From Lutibacter oceani (GTDB lineage Bacteria > Bacteroidota > Bacteroidia > Flavobacteriales > Flavobacteriaceae), in the NCBI RefSeq assembly GCF_003384935.1, contig NZ_QTTQ01000010.1, positions 62,001 to 126,000 of the forward strand: DNA of 64,000 bases, read 5' to 3'. The notes beneath the pieces were generated by a model. The model did no database searches, was not told where the DNA came from, and saw only the letters and a list, made by a program, of their open reading frames with translations. The first letter of the stretch is position 1. Every line of letters begins with the position of its first letter. This document shows positions 51,518 to 61,388 of the stretch, in pieces. Made by a program: the position numbers and the translations under genes.

Positions 51518-52429
51518 ATGAAGTGCAACAATAAAGTGCTTATAATTTTATCGTTTTTCTCAATTTATTTTATCTGGGGTTCAACATATTTACTAAATAA
51601 AATTGCTGTTACGGAATTGCCTCCTTTTATGCTGGTATCATTTAGATTTATATTAGCAGGTATCTTAATTTTTATAATTTCAAAGTTTTTAAAATTTAAA
51701 TTGTCAATTACTTTAAAACAATTTTTAAACGCTTCCATAGCAGGGTTTTTGTTTTTGGCTTTTGGTAATGGGGTAATTGTTTGGGCTTTAAAATATGTTG
51801 ACAGTGGTTTTGCAGCACTTGAAATATCGGCTCAACCTCTTATTGTAATATTGCTTATGCGTTTTATTGAAGGTAAAAGAATTCAGTCAATGTCAGTTAT
51901 TGGTGTTGTTTTAGGTATTATTGGAATCTATTTATTAATAAGTCAAAAACAATTAATAAGCCAGGAAGGTATGCTAACGGGAATGGTTATGATATTTGTT
52001 TGTATGATAAGTTGGGCTTATGGAAGTTTATTTGTTTCAAAAGCAGATTTACCTCCAAATTTCTTTGTAAATACTGGTTATCAAATGATTTCAGGGGGAG
52101 TAATGTTGCTATTTGCAAGTCTTTTATTTAAGGAGCAATGGATTCCAATAACAGATTGGAGTAATAAAGTGCAATTTTCTATGATAGCTTTAATAATTGG
52201 TGGTATTGTAGCTTTTACATCATTTAATTATTTACTTAGAACAGTTTCTCCAGAGAAAGTAGCAACTTCTACTTATGTAAATCCTGTAATTGCATTATTA
52301 CTTGGTTGGTATTTTTTGAATGAACAAATTACATTTCAATCAATAATTGCAGCAATTGTGCTTTTAACGGGAGTCTATTTTATAAATACTAAGAAAAAAC
52401 TTGTAGTATACTCAAGATTTAAAAAATAA
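51518..52429 (+). CDS. EamA/DMT-family transporter
   Basis: A 303-residue inner-membrane protein with about ten TM helices in two EamA repeats: first SIYFIWGSTYLLNKIAV with PPFMLVSFRFILAGIL, second MVMIFVCMISWAYGSLFV and SPEKVATSTYVNPVIALLLG. The FxWGSt and PVxAxLLG motifs are family hallmarks. A metabolite or amino-acid exporter is typical; the substrate is not predictable. Confidence 0.9.
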   Translation: MKCNNKVLIILSFFSIYFIWGSTYLLNKIAVTELPPFMLVSFRFILAGILIFIISKFLKFKLSITLKQFLNASIAGFLFLAFGNGVIVWALKYVDSGFAALEISAQPLIVILLMRFIEGKRIQSMSVIGVVLGIIGIYLLISQKQLISQEGMLTGMVMIFVCMISWAYGSLFVSKADLPPNFFVNTGYQMISGGVMLLFASLLFKEQWIPITDWSNKVQFSMIALIIGGIVAFTSFNYLLRTVSPEKVATSTYVNPVIALLLGWYFLNEQITFQSIIAAIVLLTGVYFINTKKKLVVYSRFKK

Positions 52430-52460
52430 ATTATTTCTAATAATATTTATTATATAAAAA

Positions 52461-52495
52461 ATAAAAAAGCCTTACATTTCTGTAAGACTTTTTAT
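52461..52495. terminator. Bidirectional terminator between EamA and Asn/Arg-rich protein genes
   Basis: Stem AAAAAG(c)CTTACA/TGTAAG(a)CTTTTT with a four-base loop, between convergent genes ending at 52429 and 52515. T-runs exist on both strands. Confidence 0.75.
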
Positions 52496-52514
52496 TAATA
52501 ATTATTTCAAATTA

Positions 52515-53702
52515 TTATCCTCTTCTTTTTCTTGTATTATTAGTACTAGATTGTTCTTTTTTAACAGGTTTTCTAGTTACTTGTTTTGTTGTATTTCTTT
52601 TTTCCTGAACTCTAGCAGATTTGCGAACTTGTGTATTTTTGGTTCTATTTTGAGCAATACCCTTATTTCTATTTACCGAACTATTACTTGTATTCCTTTG
52701 TTGCGCTTTTCTAACAGGTGTTCTATTTGTTACTTTAGCTTTGTTTTCAATATTCCTATTTTGAGATCGGTTATTTACTGAGTTATTTCTGTTTGTAACT
52801 GAACGATTTTGCCTATTTGTTCTATTGTTTACAGCACTGTTTGGAGTTCTCTTTTGAATAGTATTAGAGCGATTTGTAATTGCTCGTGAATCTCTACTGG
52901 TTCTATTAGTACTAGTATTTCTATTCTCAGTTCTATTTCTGTTTACGTGTGTATTTGAATTTACACGATTTTCATTTCTGTAGGTAACATTATCATTTCT
53001 TCTTTTAGGAATATTAGTCGCAACACGTTGTCTGTTATTATTTTTAGAGTAGGTATTGTTTCTACTATAATACTTATTGTTATTATAATATTTGTTTCTA
53101 GAATGATCTCTATAATATGTATACCTGTTTGCTTTATAATGATTCCTATAAGGTTTATAACTTACAATTCTAAAATCAAATAAAGGTCTAACAAAATAAT
53201 TATGATATGGGTGGTATGCATAATTTCTGTTGTACATATTTATATAACCTGAATAGTGAGAGTAAGAACCATAACTATCATAATAAACTCTTAACCCACC
53301 TAATCTAACTAACCTGCCATTATTGTAATTAATGTTTATATTTCCAACTCTTTCAACCCTGCCATAATAATCATAATAAATAGGAATATTTTCTATTTGA
53401 ATTATTGCTCCAAAGTCATCATATTGAACATATGCATCATAATTATAACCGGAGTTATAACTTATATTTATTCCATTTCCTTGATAACTGGCATTAAATC
53501 CGTTACGTGGGTTAATGTAAAAATCAAATTCCCCATTTTGAAAAACAGAAAATGTAACACCATTTTCAACAAAAGTGAATGAATTTCCATAATTATTATA
53601 ATATGGATTTAAGGTTGTTGAATTTAAATTAGTTGTGTTTGAAGCTATAGCTCCTAAGCTTACTAATAAAAATGTTGCGAATAAAAATAATTTGTTTTTC
53701 AT
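52515..53702 (-). CDS. Secreted protein with Tyr-rich middle and Asn/Arg/Thr-rich low-complexity end
   Basis: A 395-residue exported protein (signal LFLFATFLLVSLGAIASN). Residues 30-170 are Tyr/Asn/Gly-rich, with repeated YYDYYGRVERVGN and VYYDSYGSYSHY strands. From about residue 185 the sequence is Arg/Asn/Tyr then Arg/Asn/Thr/Ser rich (NRTENRNTSTNRTSRDS), strongly basic. This may be an outer-surface protein whose basic tail binds anionic material such as nucleic acid or polysaccharide. Function unknown. Confidence 0.78.
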   Translation of the reverse strand: MKNKLFLFATFLLVSLGAIASNTTNLNSTTLNPYYNNYGNSFTFVENGVTFSVFQNGEFDFYINPRNGFNASYQGNGINISYNSGYNYDAYVQYDDFGAIIQIENIPIYYDYYGRVERVGNININYNNGRLVRLGGLRVYYDSYGSYSHYSGYINMYNRNYAYHPYHNYFVRPLFDFRIVSYKPYRNHYKANRYTYYRDHSRNKYYNNNKYYSRNNTYSKNNNRQRVATNIPKRRNDNVTYRNENRVNSNTHVNRNRTENRNTSTNRTSRDSRAITNRSNTIQKRTPNSAVNNRTNRQNRSVTNRNNSVNNRSQNRNIENKAKVTNRTPVRKAQQRNTSNSSVNRNKGIAQNRTKNTQVRKSARVQEKRNTTKQVTRKPVKKEQSSTNNTRKRRG

Positions 53703-53873
53703 AATATTGGGTTTTAATTGTTAATACTAAATATGCTGGTTAGCATTATACATTTTTGTAATTACAAACAACGTGCCATAATTTTACTTAATTTTTAGTT
53801 GATTGAATATCAGCATTTTAAAATAATTTTAACTAAAAGTTGGAATTTTAAGGGTTTAAAATATTCAAATAAT

Positions 53874-53881
53874 TATTTTTG
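53874..53881 (+). promoter_or_regulatory. Candidate -7 box of the priA promoter
   Basis: TATTTTTG fits TAnnTTTG. Transcription would begin around 53888, about 20 bases before the proposed ATT start at 53909 and well upstream of the first ATG at 54002. Confidence 0.45.
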
Positions 53882-53908
53882 TAGTAACTATTAAATCTAT
53901 CAATTACC

Positions 53909-56350
53909 ATTAATTATATAAACGTAATATTACCAATTCCACTTCAAAAGTTATTTACCTATAAAATAACTGAAGCAGAAGCAACTTTTTTAAAGCCTGG
54001 TATGCGTGTAGCTGTAGAATTTGGAAAATCAAAAATATTTACTGCATTAGTTTATGAAGTTCATAAAACAGCACCAATAGGTTATGAAGCCAAGGAAATT
54101 CATCAAATTTTAGATGAAACTCCAATAGTGAATGAAATTCAATTAAAACATTGGGATTGGATTGCGAGTTATTATATGTGCTCTTTAGGTGAAGTATTTA
54201 GAGCCGCATTGCCTTCTGCTTTTTTATTAGAAAGTGAAACAGAAATCCAATTAGTTACAGGTTTTTCTAAAGAAAATGAACTTTCCGATGATGAATTTTT
54301 AATTTTTGAAGCATTACAGCACCAATCTCAAATTTCTATTTTTAAAATTATTGAAATATTAGGTAAAAAATCTGTATTTCCCATTATTAAAGAGTTGATT
54401 GAAAAAAATGTAATTGTTGTAAAAGAACAAATTTATGAACAATATAAACCTAAATTAGTAAAATATATTCGTTTAACTGATAAGTGGAATTCAAATGATA
54501 AGCTTGCTGAATTATTAAATTTATTGAATAGAGCTAAAAAGCAACGAGCACTAATTTTAAGCTTTTTTCAATTGCAGTCGGCAAAGAAACCAATTAAAGT
54601 TTCTAAACTTCAAGACACCTCAAATTGTTCTATTGCAGTTATAAAATCTTTAGTTGATAAAGGTATTTTTGAATATTATTATATTCAGAAAGATAGAATT
54701 AATTTTAATGGGAAATCATCTGAAATAAAAGAGTTAACCAGCTATCAGGAAACTGCCTATTCAGAAATTAAAGATACTTTTAAAACAAAACAAGTAACAC
54801 TATTAAAAGGAGTTACAAGTAGTGGTAAAACAGAAATATACGTAAAGTTAATTAAAGAATTACTTAAGGAAGGGAAACAAGTACTTTATCTACTTCCCGA
54901 AATTGCATTAACGGCACAATTAATAGAAAGATTACAATATTATTTTGGTGAATATTTATCTGTATTTCATTCAAAATATTCAATGAATGAACGTGTTGAA
55001 GTATGGAATAATGTTTTGGCAAATAAACAAAAAGCACAGCTTATTTTAGGTGCCAGATCGTCATTATTTTTACCTTTTTCTAATATTGGTTTAATTATAG
55101 TTGATGAAGAACACGAACCTTCATTTAAACAGTATGATCCTGCTCCACGTTATCATGCAAGAGACGCTGCAATTGTATTAGCAAAAGAATACAATGCAAA
55201 AGTTTTAGTTGGTTCGGCAACTCCAAGTATTGAAACGTATTTCAATGCCCAACAGGGAAAATATGGTTTGGTTGAGTTAAATAGGAGGTTCGGAGATGTT
55301 TTATTACCTGAAATTGAACTGGTGGATATAAAAGAAAAGCACCGAAAAAAAAGAATGAAAGGTCATTTTTCTGATCGTTTAATTGAAATGATTACGGATG
55401 CATTAAATGAAAAGGAACAAGTTATTTTATTTCAGAACAGGAGAGGATTTGCTCCTGTTGTGGAATGCGAAACATGTTGTGTTTCACCGCAATGTCCTCA
55501 GTGCGATGTAAGTTTAACTTTTCATAGCTTTAGAAATGAATTACGCTGCCATTATTGTGGTTATAAACAAGCAATGCCACATAATTGCAGAGCGTGTGGT
55601 AGTGAAAAATTAAATACCAAAGGTTTTGGAACGGAACAAATAGAGCTTGAATTACAGCAGTTATTTCCAGATTCCAATATTGGAAGGATGGATTTAGATA
55701 CAACGCGTGGAAAGTATGGTTATCAAAAAATTATTGGTCAGTTTGAGGCTCAAGAAATTGACATTTTAGTAGGTACTCAAATGCTTTCTAAAGGATTGGA
55801 TTTTGCAAATGTTTCGTTAGTTGGAATCTTAAACGCTGATAATATGCTAAATTTTCCTGACTTTAGATCACATGAACGCAGTTATCAATTAATGGTGCAA
55901 GTTGCAGGTAGGGCAGGTAGAGCACAAAAAAGAGGGAAAGTGGCAATACAAACCTTTAATCCTTACCATCAAATATTACAGCAGGTTTCAACAAATTCCT
56001 ATGAGGAAATGTTTAAAGAGCAGCTTGATGAACGTTGGCAATATCATTATCCGCCTTTTTATAGAATAATTAAAATAATTTTACGACATAAAGATTTTAA
56101 TAGAGTTGAAGAAGGTGCAAATTGGTTAGGTAAATCTTTAGTTTCAATATTTAAAGAGCATGTTTTAGGACCTACAACTCCTGGAATTTCTAAAATCCGT
56201 AATTATTACATCAGACATATTATTATTAAAATTCCACAAAAACAGTCCTTAGGAGTTACCAAAAATAACATTATTCGAGTTAAAAATTCATTCCAGGCTA
56301 TTAAGGAATTCCGATCAATTAAGTTTAACATTGATGTTGATAATTATTAG
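53909..56350 (+). CDS. priA: Primosomal protein N' (replication-restart helicase), apparent ATT start
   Basis: PriA loads the replicative helicase at stalled forks. Visible: helicase motif I GVTSSGKTE, DEEH, then eight zinc-binding Cys in the CETCCVSPQCPQCD and CHYCGY/CRACGS blocks, and LVGTQMLSKGLDF. The first ATG (54002) would remove the conserved N-terminal start of the 3'-end-binding domain. The open frame continues upstream to 53888 and reads NYIN-VILPIPLQKLFTYKITEAEA, typical PriA. No ATG, GTG or TTG lies there, so ATT at 53909 (followed by NYINVILP, 813 residues) is the best start. A base-calling error is the alternative. Confidence 0.9.
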   Translation: MNYINVILPIPLQKLFTYKITEAEATFLKPGMRVAVEFGKSKIFTALVYEVHKTAPIGYEAKEIHQILDETPIVNEIQLKHWDWIASYYMCSLGEVFRAALPSAFLLESETEIQLVTGFSKENELSDDEFLIFEALQHQSQISIFKIIEILGKKSVFPIIKELIEKNVIVVKEQIYEQYKPKLVKYIRLTDKWNSNDKLAELLNLLNRAKKQRALILSFFQLQSAKKPIKVSKLQDTSNCSIAVIKSLVDKGIFEYYYIQKDRINFNGKSSEIKELTSYQETAYSEIKDTFKTKQVTLLKGVTSSGKTEIYVKLIKELLKEGKQVLYLLPEIALTAQLIERLQYYFGEYLSVFHSKYSMNERVEVWNNVLANKQKAQLILGARSSLFLPFSNIGLIIVDEEHEPSFKQYDPAPRYHARDAAIVLAKEYNAKVLVGSATPSIETYFNAQQGKYGLVELNRRFGDVLLPEIELVDIKEKHRKKRMKGHFSDRLIEMITDALNEKEQVILFQNRRGFAPVVECETCCVSPQCPQCDVSLTFHSFRNELRCHYCGYKQAMPHNCRACGSEKLNTKGFGTEQIELELQQLFPDSNIGRMDLDTTRGKYGYQKIIGQFEAQEIDILVGTQMLSKGLDFANVSLVGILNADNMLNFPDFRSHERSYQLMVQVAGRAGRAQKRGKVAIQTFNPYHQILQQVSTNSYEEMFKEQLDERWQYHYPPFYRIIKIILRHKDFNRVEEGANWLGKSLVSIFKEHVLGPTTPGISKIRNYYIRHIIIKIPQKQSLGVTKNNIIRVKNSFQAIKEFRSIKFNIDVDNY

Positions 56351-56398
56351 TCTAAATGTATTCAAAAGATAAAATTTCACTCAATTACACACATAAAT

Positions 56399-56447
56399 AC
56401 CTGATAACTAATGCATGATACTAATTATTGTATTCAGGTGTTTTTTT
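56399..56447 (+). terminator. Terminator after priA
   Basis: Arms ACCTGA-TA/TATTCAGGT with a long loop of about 24 bases, followed by seven Ts, 49 bases after the priA stop. It lies upstream of the ribosomal promoter. Confidence 0.6.
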
Positions 56448-56459
56448 ACAAAATTAGTA

Positions 56460-56490
56460 CTTGTCAATTAAGTAAATAACTGTATATTTG
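56460..56490 (+). promoter_or_regulatory. Promoter of the rpsF-rpsR-rplI operon
   Basis: CTTG at 56460-56463, 19 bases, then TATATTTG at 56483-56490, close to the TTTG-N19-21-TAnnTTTG consensus. It is 33 bases before the rpsF ATG. Confidence 0.6.
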
Positions 56491-56522
56491 CACCCTTAAA
56501 AGTAAATTTAAAATAAACAATT

Positions 56523-56867
56523 ATGAATCATTACGAAACTGTTTTCATTTTGAATCCCGTTTTATCTGATATCCAGATAAAGGAAACAGTAAAGAAGTTC
56601 GAAGACTATCTTGTTTCCAAAGGTGCCGAAATGATCTCAAAAGAAGATTGGGGGCTAAAAAAATTAGCTTACACAATTCAAAACAAAAAAAGTGGTTTTT
56701 ATCACTTATTTGAGTACAAAGTTGATGGACAAACAATTAATCCATTTGAACTAGAATTTAGAAGAGATGATAGCGTTATGCGTTATTTAACTGTAAGTTT
56801 AGATAAACATGCAGTGGCTTGGGCTGAAAAAAGAAGAGAAAGAGTTAAATCAACATCTAAAAAATAA
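56523..56867 (+). CDS. rpsF: 30S ribosomal protein S6
   Basis: A 114-residue small-subunit protein. The opening [16 protein letters not shown] and later [16 protein letters not shown] and [13 protein letters not shown] blocks are typical. S6 binds 16S rRNA together with S18, encoded six bases downstream. First gene of a conserved three-gene ribosomal operon. Confidence 0.97.
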   Translation: MNHYETVFILNPVLSDIQIKETVKKFEDYLVSKGAEMISKEDWGLKKLAYTIQNKKSGFYHLFEYKVDGQTINPFELEFRRDDSVMRYLTVSLDKHAVAWAEKRRERVKSTSKK

Positions 56868-56872
56868 GAGCT

Positions 56873-57166
56873 ATGTCTATAGAACAACAAGCAAAAGGAG
56901 GAAAACAAGGTGAGGTTCGTTACCTAACTCCATTAGATATTGACACTAAACAAGTAAAAAAATACTGTCGTTTTAAAAAGAACGGTATCAAATATATTGA
57001 TTATAAAGATGCTGATTTCTTGTTATACTTAGTAAATGAACAAGGTAAAATTTTACCTCGTCGTTTAACAGGAACATCATTAAAATTTCAACGTAAAGTT
57101 TCTGTTGCTATTAAAAGAGCACGTCACTTAGCTTTAATGCCATACGTTGGCGATATGTTAAAATAA
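56873..57166 (+). CDS. rpsR: 30S ribosomal protein S18
   Basis: A 97-residue S6 partner in the platform of the small subunit. [18 protein letters not shown] and [20 protein letters not shown] are the conserved blocks, with the Arg/Lys-rich rRNA-binding end. N-terminal extension [15 protein letters not shown] is usual in Bacteroidota. The gap to rplI is 14 bases. Confidence 0.97.
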   Translation: MSIEQQAKGGKQGEVRYLTPLDIDTKQVKKYCRFKKNGIKYIDYKDADFLLYLVNEQGKILPRRLTGTSLKFQRKVSVAIKRARHLALMPYVGDMLK

Positions 57167-57180
57167 AACTGAAAGGAATC

Positions 57181-57630
57181 ATGGAAATTATATTAAAACA
57201 AGACATAGAAAACTTAGGTTTTATAGATGATGTTGTTACTGTAAAAAATGGATACGGACGTAACTATTTAATTCCTCACGGATTTGCAGTATTAGCGACA
57301 AGTTCAGCAAAAAAAGTATTAGCAGAAACTTTAAAGCAACGTGCTTTTAAAGAAGAAAAGTTAATAAAAGATGCAACTAAAATTGCTGATGCAATAAAAG
57401 AATTAGAAATTAAAATCACTGCTAAAACTGGTGATGGTACAAAATTATTCGGTTCTGTAAATAACGGAAATGTATCAGAAGCATTAGCTGCTGCTGGTCA
57501 TGAAGTTGATAAGAAATTTATTAAAGTTGAAGGTGGAAACATTAAAAGACTTGGAAAATACAACACTTCTATAAGATTGCATAGAGCAGTTGTTATAGAA
57601 TTACCTATTGAAATTATAGCTGAAGCATAG
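57181..57630 (+). CDS. rplI: 50S ribosomal protein L9
   Basis: A 149-residue large-subunit protein. N-terminal domain MEIILKQDIENLGFIDDVVT, with VKNGYGRNYLIPHGFA, then a connecting helix and C-terminal domain (TKLFGSVNNGNVSEAL). It binds 23S rRNA near L1 and stabilises reading-frame maintenance. Closes the operon before a strong terminator. Confidence 0.97.
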   Translation: MEIILKQDIENLGFIDDVVTVKNGYGRNYLIPHGFAVLATSSAKKVLAETLKQRAFKEEKLIKDATKIADAIKELEIKITAKTGDGTKLFGSVNNGNVSEALAAAGHEVDKKFIKVEGGNIKRLGKYNTSIRLHRAVVIELPIEIIAEA

Positions 57631-57661
57631 TAATTAACAATAGAAAGTTAATAAACTTATT

Positions 57662-57693
57662 AAAAGCTCACTTATACAGTGAGCTTTTTTTTT
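57662..57693 (+). terminator. Terminator after rplI
   Basis: A ten-bp stem AAAAGCTCAC/GTGAGCTTTT with a seven-base loop and a long T-run, 32 bases after the stop. Confidence 0.88.
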
Positions 57694-57737
57694 ATTTTTA
57701 ATAATCAAAAATTAACTCAAATTTTAACAAAAAACAA

Positions 57738-60700
57738 ATGAAAAAACAATTACTATTTACATTGTTAATCACTTTATTTTATGTTGCTACAGGTTTTTCA
57801 CAAGTAACAACATCTAAAATTCAAGGTGTAGTTACTGATGACACTTCAGCCGGTTTATTTGGCGCAAATGTAGTTGCAAAACACGTTCCTACAGGTACAA
57901 TTGCAGGTACAATGACATTGGAAGAAGGAAGATTTTCTTTACCAAACTTACGGGTAGGTGGACCCTATACCATAACTTTTAGTTTTGTTGGTTTTAAAAC
58001 AGTAGAGTATACAGATGTTTATTTAGATTTAGGTAAAACATTTGACTTAAATGTAAAAATGACTAATGAAAGTGAACAATTAAGTGAAATTGTAATTACC
58101 GGTGGTAGAAATTCAACCTTTAATAATGATAGAACTGGAGCAGAAACTAGTGTTGGTAAAAGAGAATTAACTAATTTACCAACAATTTCAAGATCTGCTT
58201 CTGATTTTACACGTTTAGATCCTTCTGCTTCAGGTGGTTCGTTTGGTGGGAGAAACGATCAGTTTAATAATTTCACGTTAGATGGCTCAATTTTTAATAA
58301 TCCTTTCGGATTAGATGCTGCAACTCCTGGTGGACAAACTGATGCTCAACCAATTTCATTAGATGCTATTGAACAAATTAGTGTTTCTACAGCTCCTTAT
58401 GATGTAACTTTATCTGGTTTTACTGGTGCTTCAATTAATGCCGTTACAAAAAGTGGTACTAATAAAGTTTCAGGAACCGTATATGGTTTTTTTAGAAATC
58501 AGGATTTAACTGGTGGTAAAATTAAAGGCGAAAGTATATTTGTTCCAAAATTAGAACAAAAACAATACGGTTTTAGCATTGGTGCTCCAATTATAAAAGA
58601 CAAATTATTTGTTTTTGCAAATTTTGAAAAAGATGAAAGATCAGATCTAGGTCAATCTTGGCTTCCAAATAGAAATACAGGTGCTATAAATGAATCTAGA
58701 GTTTCAGTTGACGATTTAATGACTGTTCAGTCTGCTTTAAGAAGTATTGGATATGAACCTGGTGAATATGAAGGTTATTTACACAACTCTGAGAGCACAA
58801 AAGGGATTCTAAAATTAGATTGGAATGTAAATGAAGACAATCGTTTAGCTATAATTTATAATTTTTTAGATGCTTCAAAAGATAAAACTGCGCACCCTAC
58901 AGCTTTAGGATTTAGAGGTCCGAATTCTCAAATTTTACAATTTGAAAATGCGGGTTATGAAATAAACAATAAAATTCAATCATTACTGGTTGAATTAAAT
59001 TCAACATTAGCTGATAATGTTACCAATAAATTACAAGTTGGTTATACGCATTTTGATGATTTTAGAAATGCAAAATCTACTCCAATGCCTGCTTTTAGAA
59101 TTCAGGATGGTAGTGGAGGAAATTATATAGTTGCAGGGCACGAACCTTTTTCTATTCATAACACGTTAGATCAAAAAGTATTTCAATTAACCAATAATAT
59201 GAATATTAGTAAAGGAAACCATAATTATACAATTGGTTTTTCTTTTGAAAAGTTTCAATTTGATAATTCATTTAATTTAGGAGCTTATGGATATGGAGAT
59301 GCTAGAGGTTATGTAGGTGCTTTCTTTGGAGATTTTGCAAATATGGGAGCATTTAACGATGCTATTGCAAATGGGTTTTTAGCAGATGCAATGGCAGCTG
59401 CAGAAGGTATTTACGCTACAAATAACGCAAATGACTCTTGGGCTTTAGCTGAGACAAATGTTGGTCAAATGGCATTTTATTTACAAGATGAGTGGAATGT
59501 AAATGACAATTTTAAATTGGCTTATGGTGTAAGATTTGACAAACCTTTATTCTTTGATTCTGCTGAAAAGGCACAAGAAGTAATTGATAGAGGAGCAGTA
59601 TATGTTCCAGAAATACCATACATTGATCCTGCAACAGGAGAAACTGTTTTCTTTGATTCAACAAAAATGCCAAATAATAATTTCTTAATTTCACCAAGAG
59701 CTGGATTTAATTGGGATGTTAATGGAGATAAAACAATGCAGTTAAGAGGAGGAACAGGTTTGTTTACAGGTCGTTTTCCTTTTGTATGGTTAGGAAACCA
59801 AATTGCTAACCCAAATGTTTATTATTATCAAGTTGTTGATCCAGATTTTAAATTTCCACAAGTTTGGAGAACTAGTTTAGGTGCAGATAAAAAATTAGAA
59901 AATGGTATAGTACTTACTACAGATTTGTCTTATACTAAAGATATTAATGGAGCACATGTTCAAAATTGGGGGTTAAACAATCCTTCTGGAACTCTTTCAG
60001 GTGTTGATAACAGAAGAGTATATACCGCTTCTGATAAAGGAAATACTGCGTATGTATTTACAAATTCAGATAAAGGAAGAACATTTAATGCAACGTTTAA
60101 AGCTCAAAAATCTTTTGTAAATGGTTTATATACAAGTTTAGCGTATAACTATTTAAATTCTAAAGACGTAAATTCTATTGAAGCTGAAATTACTGGAGAT
60201 GCATTTGATTTTAACCCAGTTCTTAGTAATGCTAATGATGCTACTTTGGCTTATTCTAAATATGGAGATACGCATAGAGTTTTAGGGATTGTTAGTAAAA
60301 ACTGGAAGTATGGTGCCGATGATAAATGGGGAACTACAATTTCTACTGTTTTTGAATATGCGCAAGGAGGAAGATTTAATTATACCTATGCAGGAGATAT
60401 AAACAATGATGGATCTTCATTAAACGATTTAATATATGTACCAACTTCATCTGAAATTGGCCAAATGCAATTCTCTGGTGCTGGTCAAGCTGAAGCTTTT
60501 GAACAATTTATTCAACAAGATGATTATTTAAGTGGAATAAGAGGAGAATATGTTGAACGTTATGGTGCTTTAGCTCCTTGGAGAGGAAGATGGGATGTTA
60601 AAGTATTACAAGATTTAAAAGTTTCAGAAGATAATTCATTACAGTTTAGTATTGATATTTTGAATTTTGGTAATTTAATTAGTTCAGACTGGGGCTTAGT

Positions 60701-60857
60701 TCAACAGCCAAATGCTGTACAACCAATTGGTGTGTCTGTAGATGAAACAGGAACTCCAACATATACATTTAGTTCAGATTTAAAAGATACTTTTGTGTAT
60801 GATGCTAGTTTATTATCTAGGTGGCAAGTGCAGTTTGGATTGCGTTATACGTTCTAA
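57738..60857 (+). CDS. TonB-dependent receptor with carboxypeptidase-regulatory-like N-terminal domain
   Basis: A 1039-residue outer-membrane receptor. Signal LLFTLLITLFYVATGFSQ, then a regulatory-like beta domain (KIQGVVTDDTSAGLFGANV, FSLPNLRVGGPYTITFSFVG), a plug (FNNFTLDGSIFNNPFG, LDAIEQISVSTAPYDV) and a 22-strand barrel ending in GLRYTF. No SusD partner follows, so a classical polysaccharide pair is not supported. The type is the OmpA-like TonB receptor group often induced under iron or peptide stress; ligand unknown. Confidence 0.9.
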   Translation: MKKQLLFTLLITLFYVATGFSQVTTSKIQGVVTDDTSAGLFGANVVAKHVPTGTIAGTMTLEEGRFSLPNLRVGGPYTITFSFVGFKTVEYTDVYLDLGKTFDLNVKMTNESEQLSEIVITGGRNSTFNNDRTGAETSVGKRELTNLPTISRSASDFTRLDPSASGGSFGGRNDQFNNFTLDGSIFNNPFGLDAATPGGQTDAQPISLDAIEQISVSTAPYDVTLSGFTGASINAVTKSGTNKVSGTVYGFFRNQDLTGGKIKGESIFVPKLEQKQYGFSIGAPIIKDKLFVFANFEKDERSDLGQSWLPNRNTGAINESRVSVDDLMTVQSALRSIGYEPGEYEGYLHNSESTKGILKLDWNVNEDNRLAIIYNFLDASKDKTAHPTALGFRGPNSQILQFENAGYEINNKIQSLLVELNSTLADNVTNKLQVGYTHFDDFRNAKSTPMPAFRIQDGSGGNYIVAGHEPFSIHNTLDQKVFQLTNNMNISKGNHNYTIGFSFEKFQFDNSFNLGAYGYGDARGYVGAFFGDFANMGAFNDAIANGFLADAMAAAEGIYATNNANDSWALAETNVGQMAFYLQDEWNVNDNFKLAYGVRFDKPLFFDSAEKAQEVIDRGAVYVPEIPYIDPATGETVFFDSTKMPNNNFLISPRAGFNWDVNGDKTMQLRGGTGLFTGRFPFVWLGNQIANPNVYYYQVVDPDFKFPQVWRTSLGADKKLENGIVLTTDLSYTKDINGAHVQNWGLNNPSGTLSGVDNRRVYTASDKGNTAYVFTNSDKGRTFNATFKAQKSFVNGLYTSLAYNYLNSKDVNSIEAEITGDAFDFNPVLSNANDATLAYSKYGDTHRVLGIVSKNWKYGADDKWGTTISTVFEYAQGGRFNYTYAGDINNDGSSLNDLIYVPTSSEIGQMQFSGAGQAEAFEQFIQQDDYLSGIRGEYVERYGALAPWRGRWDVKVLQDLKVSEDNSLQFSIDILNFGNLISSDWGLVQQPNAVQPIGVSVDETGTPTYTFSSDLKDTFVYDASLLSRWQVQFGLRYTF

Positions 60858-60879
60858 ATTTAAAAAAATAGTATATTTG

Positions 60880-60905
60880 AACCGCCCAATTAGGGCGGTT
60901 TTTTT
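60880..60905 (+). terminator. Terminator after the TonB-dependent receptor
   Basis: A GC-rich stem AACCGCCC/GGGCGGTT with a five-base loop and a T-run, 22 bases after the stop. Confidence 0.9.
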
Positions 60906-60917
60906 ATTCCTTAAAAT

Positions 60918-61388
60918 ATGAAATACAGACAATTAACAAAAGAACAGCTTTTAGAATTACCCAAGGAATTTTCTGCATTTTTGGCAACTCAACAAATTGA
61001 TGCAAAAGAGTGGGAAAGCATTAAAAAAGAGAAACCAACAATGGCTGAAGAAGAATTAAATATTTTTAGCGATGTTGTTTGGGAAGATGTTTTATCCAAA
61101 ACGGAATATTTAGAGCATATTTCTGAAAATGACATTAATTTATTTAAATGTACTTCAAAAGAAATTATTAGAATTTACATTAAATTGAATGATAAATCAA
61201 GAAGCTTTTTAAATTATGAAGATTTTAAATGGTTTATTAATAATCCAATTAGTAATAGTATAGATTACTTTAAAGCTGCTAAAAAATATACAAAAGAGCG
61301 TAATTCAGAAATTTTTCAACTAATTGAAATGGGAAGTGTAATTTCTAAAGGGGAACTTTTTAAATCTATAAGTCAATTAATTCAGTAA
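60918..61388 (+). CDS. DUF6495 protein
   Basis: A 156-residue soluble, helical protein beginning MKYRQLTKEQLLELPKEFSA, with FSDVVWEDVLSKTEYLEHIS in the middle. This is the pattern of DUF6495, widespread in Bacteroidota with no known role. Its last 23 bases overlap the 3' end of the convergent sirtuin gene, which is unusual and may give antisense pairing of the transcripts. Confidence 0.82.
   Translation: MKYRQLTKEQLLELPKEFSAFLATQQIDAKEWESIKKEKPTMAEEELNIFSDVVWEDVLSKTEYLEHISENDINLFKCTSKEIIRIYIKLNDKSRSFLNYEDFKWFINNPISNSIDYFKAAKKYTKERNSEIFQLIEMGSVISKGELFKSISQLIQ

Noticed and set aside
54002-56350. priA starting at the first ATG
   Set aside because: It would drop about 31 conserved N-terminal residues that are encoded in frame immediately upstream.
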